From: Trema orientale
Lineage: Eukaryota; Streptophyta; Magnoliopsida; Rosales; Cannabaceae
Direction: 5' to 3'
Assembly: GCA_002914845.1 (NCBI GenBank)
Contig: JXTC01000098.1
Location: 486,361-550,360 of the forward strand
Length of the DNA: 64,000 nt
How positions within the stretch are numbered: the first letter of the stretch is position 1; every line of letters starts with the position of its first letter. Position numbers and translations under genes: made by a program. Below the pieces are notes generated by a model that worked only from the letters and a program-made list of their open reading frames with translations, did no database searches and was not told the origin of the DNA. Below are positions 1-10,042 of this stretch, piece by piece.

Positions 1-3000
1 TATAAATAGGAGTCTATAACTACTCAGGATTAAGATTGATCTACATATGATCATCTAGTGACATTATTTGAACTCTCAACAGTTAACGGAATTTATGTGA
101 GATTCAAATCATGTCTGGTCCAGTCCTATATAATCGAATTATTTAAAGTACCTCCATTGTGATGTCAACACATCAATAGTCCGGATAAGACTATTACATT
201 CTCAATGTTAATGGACCGTACTAATAATATTTAATTAAAGATCCCAAACTTTAATTAATTATTATGGACTATATTTAGTTTATTATCCATAAATTTAATC
301 CTCATGTATATAACACTTATATACTAAATTTGTGGTCACATATATAAACTAGGAATTTTCTGATATTTAAAGATATACCAATTATGCACAAATTTAAATG
401 GAAAAATGTCATTTTATTAATTCAGCAAATATCCAAAATATACATGCTTTTAGGGCATAAACCCTAATAGAAAGGTCTTAGCTACTGCCACCTTACTGGT
501 TTCCTCGGGAAACCATGTACTAAAAGTGGCAAAACAACCTAGTCTGGGGCTATTGTATCTGCGAATGAACATGAATGTTTTCCTTGAATTTTATGCAAGA
601 AGTCCCTCCTCTTGGAATCCCAATAGGTTTTAGGGTTTTGGATAAATACTCTACCCCATTGCTGACTAATATCCCCTAAATTTCCCCGTGTTCTCTTCTC
701 GGTCGTTCCCTCAGTTTCTGCTTTAAATATGTTTCATCTTAACCTAAGAATAACCATAGCTTACTTAATTTATTCTAATCATGTTTTAGGAACTTACTCA
801 AAACAAGTTTGTAAATTAGATGCAGATGATCAGCTGCTTCAATATGATGTCACAATAATCATACATATGATGTTCTAAGTTATGAATTCTCACCTTGAAC
901 TTCCGGAATAGGAGTATTGATCCTTCTCATTAGTTGCAAGCACCTTTTCATAATATGAAGTTGACAACAATAAAATGCCGAAATGATAGTATGCTCAGCT
1001 ATATTGCATAAAACTTCTAGTAAATGTTGATATAAACTTAGAAATAAATCTTAAGAAAGACAAGTGAGAAACATCATATACAATATTATAGAATAGAACT
1101 AATAGAGGAGTTTTATAATGAGTATATCTCATATCTAATATAATAAAACTGATATACATATTTTGTTTAAGAAAAATTTGGTCATTTTTTCTATAAAATG
1201 AAAAATGTAGACATTTTTAAAATGAAGTATGAAAAGCGAGCATATTGCTAAGAGCTTGTAAAAAATTGGGTTTTTTGACAAAATTCTTTTGAAGAATCCC
1301 GAATGAACTGATTTTTTTGAAGAATCCCGAATTTATTTAGAAAAGTATTAATTTTTTAAAAGCTTATTTAGAAAAATACTATGTTTAAATCTGATCAGGA
1401 AATACTATTGTTCCTTCAAATTTAGGTTTTTCAAAGATACTCGAGGTAACCAATTGAGTTACTTGAGGTACCCAAACGGCAAACTATTTACCTTAGTTAA
1501 TTGGTAAAAGGTGGTAATTTTCTAAATAAATTTAACGGGATTTTTTCTAAATGAATTTAGGATTTTTCAAAAAAAAAATTGACCATCCAGAATTTTTTAT
1601 TTTTTATTTTTAATTTTCCATGTAAAATCAAATTTCCTCAAAAAATTATGACCTGTTTTTTGATGATCACAAATAGCCATAATTTTTATGACTAGTCTAA
1701 AAAAAATATCCTAAAAATAGTTGTAAAAAGTATTATTCAAACCCCCCCCCCCCCCAAAAAAAAGGAGAAAACTAGGTGGACATTTTTTAAATTGGTTTAA
1801 GTAAATGTCCATATTTTAAAAGTTATAGCTAAATATCCGTTTCTTTTAAAGTTTCAATTGTGAATAGGTTGTATTTCTATTTTTGTCATTAAGTGAGTTG
1901 GATATTTAGCTATCACTTTTGAGGAAATTAGGGGATACACGGAGTTTTGAAAAATAATAACAAAGATATGGTACTGTAATTTTTATGAGTTTTGATACGG
2001 TAGTTTTTCAGAAAATACTATATTATCTTTATCCCCTATTTTCCTCTCTTTTTTCTCAGATCTGAGAACTTAGACCTCATCTCCACCGCTCTCGTGGTCG
2101 CTGACCTCGTTCTTTCTACTATCAACACCTAATTTTGTGGAGTATACCCCTTCGGCGTTCAAAGAGAGGAAGAGAATCTAGAGAATCCAGCTTCAACATC
2201 AGTAACATTGCCTTTAAATGGCTCTGCTAGTTTAGATTTTGGCCACTTATGGGTAAGTACAGTAGTATCATGTGGCTTCTTTCTTTCTCTTTTTATGTTT
2301 TTCCTAACATTATTCATTGTCATTTGATTTCTGAATTGAATTTGCTGATTTTGAATTTGGATTTTCGTTAATTTGTGAATATGGGTTTGAGTATTTCAGG
2401 ATTCAAGTATCATTTAGTCATTTTTTTTTTTTATAAATATGGGTTACTAGTTGATGATTTTCAGTGTCTTATTAGTTTCTTTCTTAGTAGAAAAATAGTT
2501 AACTTTAAGCTATTTATGGTCTAAATTGATATTGTGATAAGTTTTTTTTGGCATTAGATATCTAAACTTCCTTTGATCTCAGAGGCTTTTATTTATTCTC
2601 TCATTATTGATGGTTATCTGCTTGGCTTTGGTTTTAGTTTGTGCTTGTTAAGCTCTTCATAGACGAATTGTGCAACACAAATAAACTCAAATAATCAAAT
2701 ACATATATACTAGAATTAGTGCTCTATCTTAAAAGTTTTTAGTTTGGAACAATTATTTTGCATAATTTTACCTAGTAGTTGTAATTGACATATTTTAAAG
2801 GAACTCACTCTTTAATTTGGTACCCAGACTCTGTTTAGATGGTGTACAATTTGAGAAATTCATTGATGTATAAATAGATTAGATTATTTTTTGTTCTAGT
2901 TTCTCTATTGTGTAAGAATTTCTTTCATTTTTCTTTGTAATTTCAAGTGACAAGTGCACAGGTGATGAATAGCTAACCTTGTGCACCATATATTTGTACT

Positions 3001-3540
3001 TCATTATTTTTAAGTTATCTAACTTTTTATTTATTACTTGAGCATATTCACAATGTCTAAAGAATAACATGATTTTGTATTGCAGGCTTGAGGAAACATT
3101 GAATTATTGGCTAGATTGAGTTTCGGATTTCTTTTTTAATACCATTTTGGTTTTCTTTGATATGTCCCCTCTATTGTTTCTTTTTTCTTTTTTTTCATTT
3201 TTCGATTGCAGATGAAGACTATATATTATTATTCCCTAGTTAGTCAAAAGTTTAATTAGGTTATAATATTTGATAGTGTTTGACTGATATAATTATTTTA
3301 CTACTATGACTATAAAATTAATGTTGCATGTATTTGAATGGTATAGAGAAATCTAGAAATACATAATATCAAATGTCTCCTATTACATTTGGGACTTTTC
3401 TATTCCTAGGTGTCTGTATTATTATAGTAATAGCATTTATATGTATTTTGCATAAATTATTTGTGTTTTATTGTCTTATACATTTGTATTCAAATCTTTA
3501 AGTAAAGGCTTAAATATAGTGGATCTATAAGACAAAGATT
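1..3540. other. AT-rich intergenic region, no confident gene
   Basis: I see no long open frame or recognisable host gene. The stretch holds a homopolymeric C run near 1742-1755. At about 1300-1620 there is a repeat ending in a 'ccatccagaatttttta' motif that recurs at 41150-41370. Otherwise it is low-complexity A/T sequence. The only coding-like patch is listed separately at 2085-2258. Confidence 0.5.
2085..2258 (+). other. possible captured exon fragment with strong splice donor
   Basis: This patch has better base balance than its surroundings. One frame reads without stops from about 2157 to the word LDFGHLW and then meets a consensus donor GTAAGT at about 2251. A second frame just upstream reads EYTPSAFKERKRI before a stop, which suggests a frameshifted exon relic. 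I do not recognise the family. It could be a gene fragment carried by a transposon or chance. Confidence 0.2.
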
Positions 3541-4812
3541 ACTACTATGTAAGGACTGGTTACTGGTCACCCGTCTGGTAACTAGTGTTTTGGCTAGTGT
3601 GGTCACTAGTAACTATTTTGTTAACTAGTTAGAATTTGGTTACTGGTAACAAATTGGTAACCCATCTAGTAACTAGTGTTGTAACTAGTCCAGTAACTAG
3701 TAATTATTTTGTTAAATAGTTAGATTTTTAGTTATTGATTACTAATAACTAAGTTGATAACTAATCAAGTTACTAGTCACAACAATGAAAACTAGTTACC
3801 AGAGAAACTATAAACTTACTACTTATAACCATAGTAATTAGAATAATCAATAACTGATTTAGTTATTGGTGATCAGAGTAACCGGTAACCAATAACCAGA
3901 TTCCAGAGTAACCAGTAACCAATAACCATTCTGGTTACTGGTTAGTAACTACTAGTTACTAACAATTAATCTTATAATTGGTTACTAGTAACCAAATTGG
4001 TTACTAGTTACTGGTTACGAGTAACTGGTAACTAGTAACCAAATTGGTTGCAAGTTCAGTTTTGTGACCAGTAACTAGAAAACAAAGACCATATCAATGA
4101 AGTGCTTAGATTTGATATAACAATGAGGTACAAGTTTAGTTTTTTTAGCTATTTTTACCTTAACTTGAAAGTAAATTTCCTATAATTCTAAATCTTTAAA
4201 ATGATGTGACAAATAACTAATAACCAGACTGATAACTAGTTAACAACTAGTTTTGTGGTACTGGTAATATATGACCAATTACCTCTCTTGCAATTTGCCA
4301 CTAGTTTGGAAACCACTAACTGGTCATTGGTAACTAGATCAACTATTAATAACTAGTCTTGTAAATGGAAACCAATAACCAGATTGGTCTCATATTTGAA
4401 ACTAGTAACTAGATGGTAACTTGAAAATAAATTAGTTACTAGTAATCAGATTAACTAGTGATTGGTATCTAAATTAGTTTGTAGTTCACTACCAGTAACT
4501 AGTGACCAATCATTGATATGTGTAGCTAGCCACTAGTTTGAAACCAATAACTATTTAATAACTAAAAACCAAAAAAATCATAAACTTAACCAGTAAGCAA
4601 ATCGGTCGATAATCGGTAACCAGTAATCAGGGAAACAAGTAACCAGACTGGTTGATAATCGGTAACCAATAACCAGAGAAACTAGTAATTAAATTGATTA
4701 ATAGTAACCAAATTAGTTACAAGTCAACCAAAACCAAAGAAATCAGAAAACAATAATTAGATTAGTTACTGGTTACCATATTGGTTACTTACTAGTAACT
4801 GGAGTAATTTGA
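3541..4812. repeat. degenerate array of GGTTACTAGTAACC-type palindromic words
   Basis: About 1.3 kb is built almost entirely from variants of GGTTACTGGT, ACTAGTAACC and GTTACTAGTTACC in both orientations. Each word is nearly self-complementary, so the array could fold into many alternative hairpins. The unit length is not constant, unlike a simple satellite. A small cousin occurs at 40655-40765. No open frame of note is present. The origin is unknown; it may be an expanded internal part of a dispersed repeat. Confidence 0.8.
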
Positions 4813-5139
4813 AACTAATTGAATAAAAGAGGAAAAAAAGAGTAACTCCTTCTATCCCTAAGAAGAAGATAAAAAAAAAAAAAAAAAAAGTTAGTTTNTT
4901 TTTATTTACAGTAGTGCCACCGCACTTTTAACTCTTCATTTTTTTAAAAATGCCAATTGTGTACCGTATAGAAACTAATTAGTTCCCCCTTACCGTATTT
5001 ATATAATTATTTTTATTTTTTAACCGTAAAACCCAAAAACTCCCTAAACTTTTGAGCTTGGTCATGTACTAATTTTTGGATCAAAAAATGGTCAAATAAC
5101 TAGTCAGTCCAAAAAACATCATAAAACGGTCCATTTTCC
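4813..5139. other. spacer with poly-A run and an N
   Basis: Contains a long A run (about 4871-4889) and a single undetermined base at 4898, then AT-rich sequence. No gene seen. No duplication flanks this N, unlike some others in the window. Confidence 0.5.
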
Positions 5140-5319
5140 AAAACATTAGGGAAATTGACGTGAATAGTTCAAATTTAAGCTAAATTGACTTTTTTAGTTC
5201 ACTTTTTTAAAATGACATTTATAGTTCAAAATAATGACTTTTTTAGTTATTTTTGGAGAGAGAAAATATAATCATTCCGAAACTGCCCTTCTGTCATTTT
5301 ATATTTTATTACCGGTAGT

Positions 5320-5625
5320 CACAATTTTGTGACAGATGGTCATAGTTTTTTTTTTTTATGGAATAATTTGTTTTACAGCATTACGAATATTATGAGCTTT
5401 TGAAGACATAAGCAGTGTCATAATTTTGTGACTAATTGTCACAATTTTTATGATATATTTTCTGAATTTTTTTTAACTTGTTACATTACTCACAATTTTA
5501 TTATTGTTAGTCACAATTTTGTGACTTATGGTCATAATTTATTTTATATCATTACGAATAATTAGAACAATTTATATTTTAGTGTAACTAAAAGTCACAT
5601 ATCTGTGACGGGCAATAACAAAAGA
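5320..5625. repeat. cluster of GTCACAA/TTGTGAC inverted words (left cluster)
   Basis: Repeated self-complementary motifs such as TCACAATTTTGTGAC occur several times here and again at 7160-7290 and 7440-7600, all inside the Mutator-like element. A single similar pair is at about 24945-24973. The spacing is irregular. They may be subterminal repeats of the element, but this is inference. Confidence 0.55.
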
Positions 5626-6040
5626 TAAAAAAACCTGCCACTTGATTTACCTTAATTTGTTTAATCACATATAACTAGTCACATAATTAATATTCCACCA
5701 AACATTATTTATTTTTTCATTGTTTCCAAGAAACTATTGACCAAATTACAATTCAATAAATAATGTCAATATTTCGTACAATATGTGAATCTCATCCACT
5801 AAATTGGTGCCTACCTCACAAAATCAAATAAGTATTCACGTTGGCTAACAATGGCTTAGTAACAGCTGTTTAATAATGAGTTTTGGATACTTATACCTAT
5901 TTTTCAAAAAATATTACCAAATTTACGACCTTTCAAAAATAATAAAATTCTGTACGACTTTTCTAGGATATTTTTCTAAATATTTTGAAAGCTAGAAAAT
6001 GCGGTGGCATTTTAGTAAATAAGCCTTTTTTTTTTTTTTA

Positions 6041-6513
6041 CAGGAAACTACAAAGATTTCCTGAAAACCAATTTGGTTTCCTATTAGCGAAATGTTTTGT
6101 ACGTAAGTAAATCACAGGAAACCACAAATATTTCTTGGAAACTAGTTTGGTTTCTTTTAGCGGAATATCCTGTACGTAAGTAAATCATAGGAAACCACGA
6201 ATATTTCCTAGAAACTATTGTGGTTTCCTTTTTGCAAAAAGCCCTATAGCTAAATAAATCAAAGAAATCCACGAAGGTTTCCTGGAAACTATCATGGTTT
6301 CATTTTTACAAAATGCCATGTACCTAAGTAAATCACAGGAAACTATGGAAATCATTGTGGTTTCCTTTAGCAGAATTCTCTGTAGCTAAGTAGGTCACAG
6401 GAAACCATTGTGGTTTCTATTTTGTAGAATGTTCTGTAGTTAAATAAATTACAGGAAATCACGAAAGTTTCGTGGAAACTATTGTAGTTTCCTTTTTGCA
6501 GAATGCTAGAAAC
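6041..6513. repeat. 73-bp tandem repeat, about seven units
   Basis: Units begin near 6041, 6114, 6187, 6261, 6335, 6397 and 6451. Each runs from ACAGGAAACCAC through a central GGAAACTATTGTGGTTTCC palindrome to GTACGTAAGTAAATC. Units five and six carry internal deletions, so they are shorter. The array lies inside the Mutator-like element. It does not encode a convincing protein. Confidence 0.85.
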
Positions 6514-6566
6514 CAAAATGTTTCCTTCTATAATATCTTACCTCGCAAACTACAAAATACCGACTT

Positions 6567-7160
6567 TTGCCCATTAGCTCGAGCTTTAACTCAACGATTT
6601 TTAATAGAAGTTTTAAGGTCTTTCAAAGTGGGCTCCTTCTTCTTATCTCTAACTTGAGCAACATTAACTCAAAAACTTTACCCTTTTCTCAAACAGGTTG
6701 CAGTGACTTTGGAGGAGCTACGTTTCCCTTCAATTATGAAACTAGAGATACCGATTATACCCGAGTTGCGACTATGGCTGAAACTAAAAAGAAGAATTGC
6801 GATAGACACAGTAAAGAAGAAAAAGAAGAAGAAGAAGAAGAAGAAGAAGATCATGAATCAGTAAAAAGGAAAAAAAAAAAAAAAGGACTTAAAAGCTAAA
6901 ATGGCGAAATGATTTTGAAAAATAAAAAGAAAAATCTAGAAATCACCCAACCCTCATTTCACTTAAAAATCAGCAATGGAGATGAAGCTCAAAACTGTCC
7001 AATTTTATAAAAAAGTCGTACAAAATAAAGTACATTGAGCCGGGTCGTATTTTTGGAATTTTTTGTTAAAATGTCGTAGCCCATGTCATTTTCCCTTTAA
7101 TAATAGCTAAGAATGCTTATAACCCACACAAAATCTAATTTTCACATAAAAATCCGTAAC
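6567..7160. other. non-coding interior of the Mutator-like element
   Basis: Contains a GAA-rich run near 6815-6850 followed by an A run. These make an apparent glutamate/lysine-rich open frame that I do not regard as a gene. Nothing else recognisable. Confidence 0.4.
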
Positions 7161-7818
7161 TTATAGATTAGTAGTCACAATATGTGACTTTAGGTCACAT
7201 AATCCCGGATAGTAGTTAAGATCAATGACTTAGAGTCATAAATATTGTGACAATCACATATTTGTGACTACTATCCATAACTTAGTAATTTATAACAATA
7301 TCTAATAATGCCCTAACTCCAAAAAAAAAAAATATTTTTCATATGAAAAACTATGTCATTTAAGATTAGTAGCGTGTGTTTCTAAAAAATAGAAAAAAAT
7401 TAGTAGTGTATGAGTCACACAATCCGTGATAGCCACATGTTTCTCATAGTTCCAAAAAATACAAGATCTGATTTGTGACTATGACTCACAAAATTTGTGA
7501 CAACTACGCATTTTTTTCTCACTCCCAGTCCGCCATTTTCTTCAACCTCTGTTCTGCAGTTTCTCTTCTTTGGTTTTCAAAAGAAGGGCTAATTTGTGAC
7601 TCAGAGAAGAAGAAGAAGACTAAAACTAGTCCAAAGAGACTCTTTTTCCGAGACGATTCCATCAGTTGGTTCCAATAGAACATATGCATCACACCCCTTA
7701 AAGATTTGACCAAATTCAAAATCAGAGAGGACTCACAATAACTCAATTCACACAAATATATATACAATCAAACAAAAACCTAAATCACAAACAATAAGAA
7801 AGAGTAAGAAAAGAGCAC

Positions 7819-8100
7819 CTGGATGAAGCAATCATGAAAGATGAGGTGGAGAAGTGCCAAGGCCACATCGGACTGATATTGGTACAAATCTTCGACTAGG
7901 GCTTAGACGATGAGCTCGACATCCGGGCACGACTCACCATAGAAATCATATCAAAGCAGATGAGAAGCTGACCCCCTCTTTTTCCTAGAACCCGAATCGA
8001 CGTTAAACCCGCCACCGCCACCGCCATCGGTCCTCAAACCTGGAGATGAGGATCCGCCACAGTGGTGAGAACGGGCACTGGAGCAAGATGCGGCGAAGGC
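7819..8100 (-). pseudogene. class III peroxidase first-exon fragment captured in a MULE
   Basis: Read on the minus strand, one frame gives a Ser/Gly-rich stretch with a polyglycine run, then YDFYGESCPDVELIV, LVEDLYQYQSDVALALL and HLIFHDCFIQ. Immediately after this comes a GT splice donor (7818-7817). FHDCF is the distal-histidine signature of secreted plant haem peroxidases. The SCP cysteine is the first disulphide cysteine, and many family members have an intron close to this point. Two in-frame stops (TGA before YDFYG, TAA after ELIV) make it a pseudogene. The rest of a peroxidase (proximal histidine, remaining exons) is not found. It lies within a terminal-inverted-repeat element, so it is best read as a transduplicated exon. 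Family assignment rests on motifs, not on a search. Confidence 0.75.
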
Positions 8101-8261
8101 GGTGATAGGAGAGTAGAAGAAGGAGTTTCAAACCAAGTGAGTAGATATGTAGTGGATATGTGTGGCTTCCTAACCGGAGTGCTTCTCTCTATTTTTTTTT
8201 CCTCTTTATAATTTCAAAGTTTCAACTCTATACTAAGCTTATATTTGGACAAAAATGGTAG

Positions 8262-8485
8262 AAAAATGGCTAAAGGAATAAAGGTTATTTGTAGTGCTAG
8301 AAGTGGAGATTGGAGGAGAAGAACGGAGTGTATGAATTGAAAAAATGCAAAAAGAAAAAAAAAAAAAAAAAAAAAAATGGCTAAAGGAATAAAGGTTATT
8401 TGTAGTGCTAGAAGTGGAGATTGGAGGAGAAGAACGGAGTGTATGAATTGAAAAAATGCAAAAAGAAAAAAAAAAAAAGAAAGAG
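8262..8485. repeat. 111-bp tandem duplication inside the MULE
   Basis: Two near-identical copies (from about 8262 and 8373) each run from AAAAATGGCTAAAGGAATAA through GGAGAAGAACGGAGTG to an A-rich tail. They sit just inside the right inverted terminus. The duplication probably arose by slippage or unequal exchange at the A runs. It could also be an assembly effect, although no N is present. Confidence 0.8.
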
Positions 8486-8684
8486 GTCAAAAGCTTTGAT
8501 AGGTACAAAGGGTATTTTGGACTTTTTGACACATGAGAAGAACTAGAAATGTCATTCTGAAAAACAGTCGTAAAAAAGTCATTTGGTTACAAAAAATAAC
8601 TATCCACGTTAATTTCCTAAAACATTATACATAAATTAGGCCCAATTCCTTAAATGTGAGAACACATTTAATAGATCTTTTTAT

Positions 8685-8688
8685 ATTA

Positions 8689-8726
<38 letters not shown>
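8685..8726. repeat. (TTA)n microsatellite
   Basis: About 14 ATT/TTA trinucleotides in a row with one interruption. It lies just right of the Mutator-like element. Confidence 0.9.
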
Positions 8727-9108
8727 TGAGAAAACGCATTGTGTTTTAAGAAATATAGGAAAACCCATAAATTTTGATTTTTTTATTACAAAAAACATTA
8801 TAGTTAGACTATTCTTTAAACCTAACACTCTCATATAAACTAAATTAGTTACATTGACAAGAAGTAACAAAACTACTATTAGTAGAAGGTAGATTTAGGT
8901 TTATCTTACATTTTTACTTTGTCTTTGCATATATAGATAGTTGTTTAGAAACTATTTTATCACTTATGAAGCCATTTGGAAAATCAAAATATTGTTTAGA
9001 ATATTTCTTAAAACACAAGGAGATTTTTATAATAAAAAATCAAATTGAAATGAGGTTTTTCATATTTCTTAAAACACAAGGGACTTTGTAAAATATATAT
9101 ATATATAT

Positions 9109-9350
9109 TGGGCACTAATCCAGTAGGTATTTTTTTTTTTAACCTATGCATAGGTATCAATTTGGCCAATGAAAATTTATCATACATATTTTTTTATACT
9201 AAAAAATAAGAGAGAAATAATATTAATGATGCACGTCTTTTCATGCACATCATTATAGCTGTTAGAACATTGTTAGATGATGATCCAACGACTAGAAAAA
9301 AAAATACCTACACATAGGTAAAAAAAAAATACCTACTCGATTGGCAATCA
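9109..9350. mobile_element. MITE family A, copy 1
   Basis: An element of about 240 bp. The left end is TGGGCACTAATCCAGTAGGT followed by a T run and ACCTATGCATAGGT. The right end is the inverted counterpart ACCTACACATAGGT, an A run and TACCTACTCGATTGGC. TA-rich sequence flanks both sides. The same layout recurs at six other places in the window. The target duplication is unreadable in the TA background, so the superfamily is left open. Confidence 0.75.
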
Positions 9351-10042
9351 ATATATATATATATAATACAAAGCTATTTTACGATGTTTTCTTTGATTAT
9401 TTTTAATCAGATATCTATATTTATCTAAATCCCTTTTTGTTCTTAGTTTTCTTTTCGCTAAATTGATAAAATTATACCATTCCTCTTTTCTTTTCCTTTT
9501 TTTCCCCTTCTCCTTTTGGACATTTTGGCTGGGGCCCGGGGAATTCGAACTCTTAAAGGAAAAGAAATGAAGAAGAATAGGTAAAAGAATTATGCTATTA
9601 CAAAAGAAAAAAACAACTCCAATAATAAACAGCCAAACAAGCAGAGGCGTTTGCTACCTAAAAAGTAAGTCGTTGAGAGAAATTGCCATCAAGCTTTGTG
9701 TCTTCTCATAGGCCATATGAAAAGAAACTTGAGCATCCAATATCTGAAGTTGTGTATCGTAATGAGCAAATTATGCGTTGGTTTTTGCTGTTGAACTATC
9801 CACTAAAAGTAAATTCACAATTCACACAATAAAGGTATATAACACTGATATCCCCTTTCACATACAGCAGAACCAAGGGGAAAGAAATTCGCTATTAAGA
9901 AAACCAGGGGAAAAAATAAATAAAAAACAGGAAAATTCAATGAAACAAAAAAAGGGAGGAAAAATTCCTGCACAGTATAACTTCTTTATGATAAACCAAG
10001 AATAGGACAGCAATGATAGACTGCTGCTATGCTGCTAAGTCT
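9351..10042. other. region downstream of the receptor kinase gene
   Basis: AT-rich sequence between a MITE and the stop codon of the minus-strand kinase gene. The last few hundred bases probably include the kinase 3' untranslated region. I see no separate gene. Confidence 0.45.

Larger units (their letters stand above)
5149..8618. mobile_element. Mutator-like (Pack-MULE type) non-autonomous DNA transposon
   Basis: The element is 3470 bp. It is flanked by a perfect 9-bp direct repeat AAAACATTA (5140-5148 and 8619-8627), the duplication size typical of Mutator-like transposons. The termini are inverted: the left end begins GGGAAATTGACGTGAATAGT and the complement of the right end begins AGGAAATTAACGTGGATAGT. 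Imperfect similarity continues for roughly 100 bp, including shared GACTTTTTTA and AATGACATTT words. No transposase frame is visible, so it would need an enzyme supplied elsewhere. Internally it holds TGTGAC palindromes, a 73-bp tandem array (6041-6513), a decayed class III peroxidase first exon (7819-8100, minus) and a 111-bp tandem duplication. Seen: TSD, TIRs and captured exon. Inferred: the Mutator superfamily assignment. Confidence 0.82.

Noticed and set aside
6472-6899. Frame of about 110 codons ending in glutamate and lysine runs
   Set aside because: The acidic/basic tail is a GAA/A run. The rest matches no family and lies in a non-autonomous transposon.
8625-8870. Open frames rich in Asn or Leu on both strands
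   Set aside because: They are translations of the (TTA)n microsatellite and have no domain.
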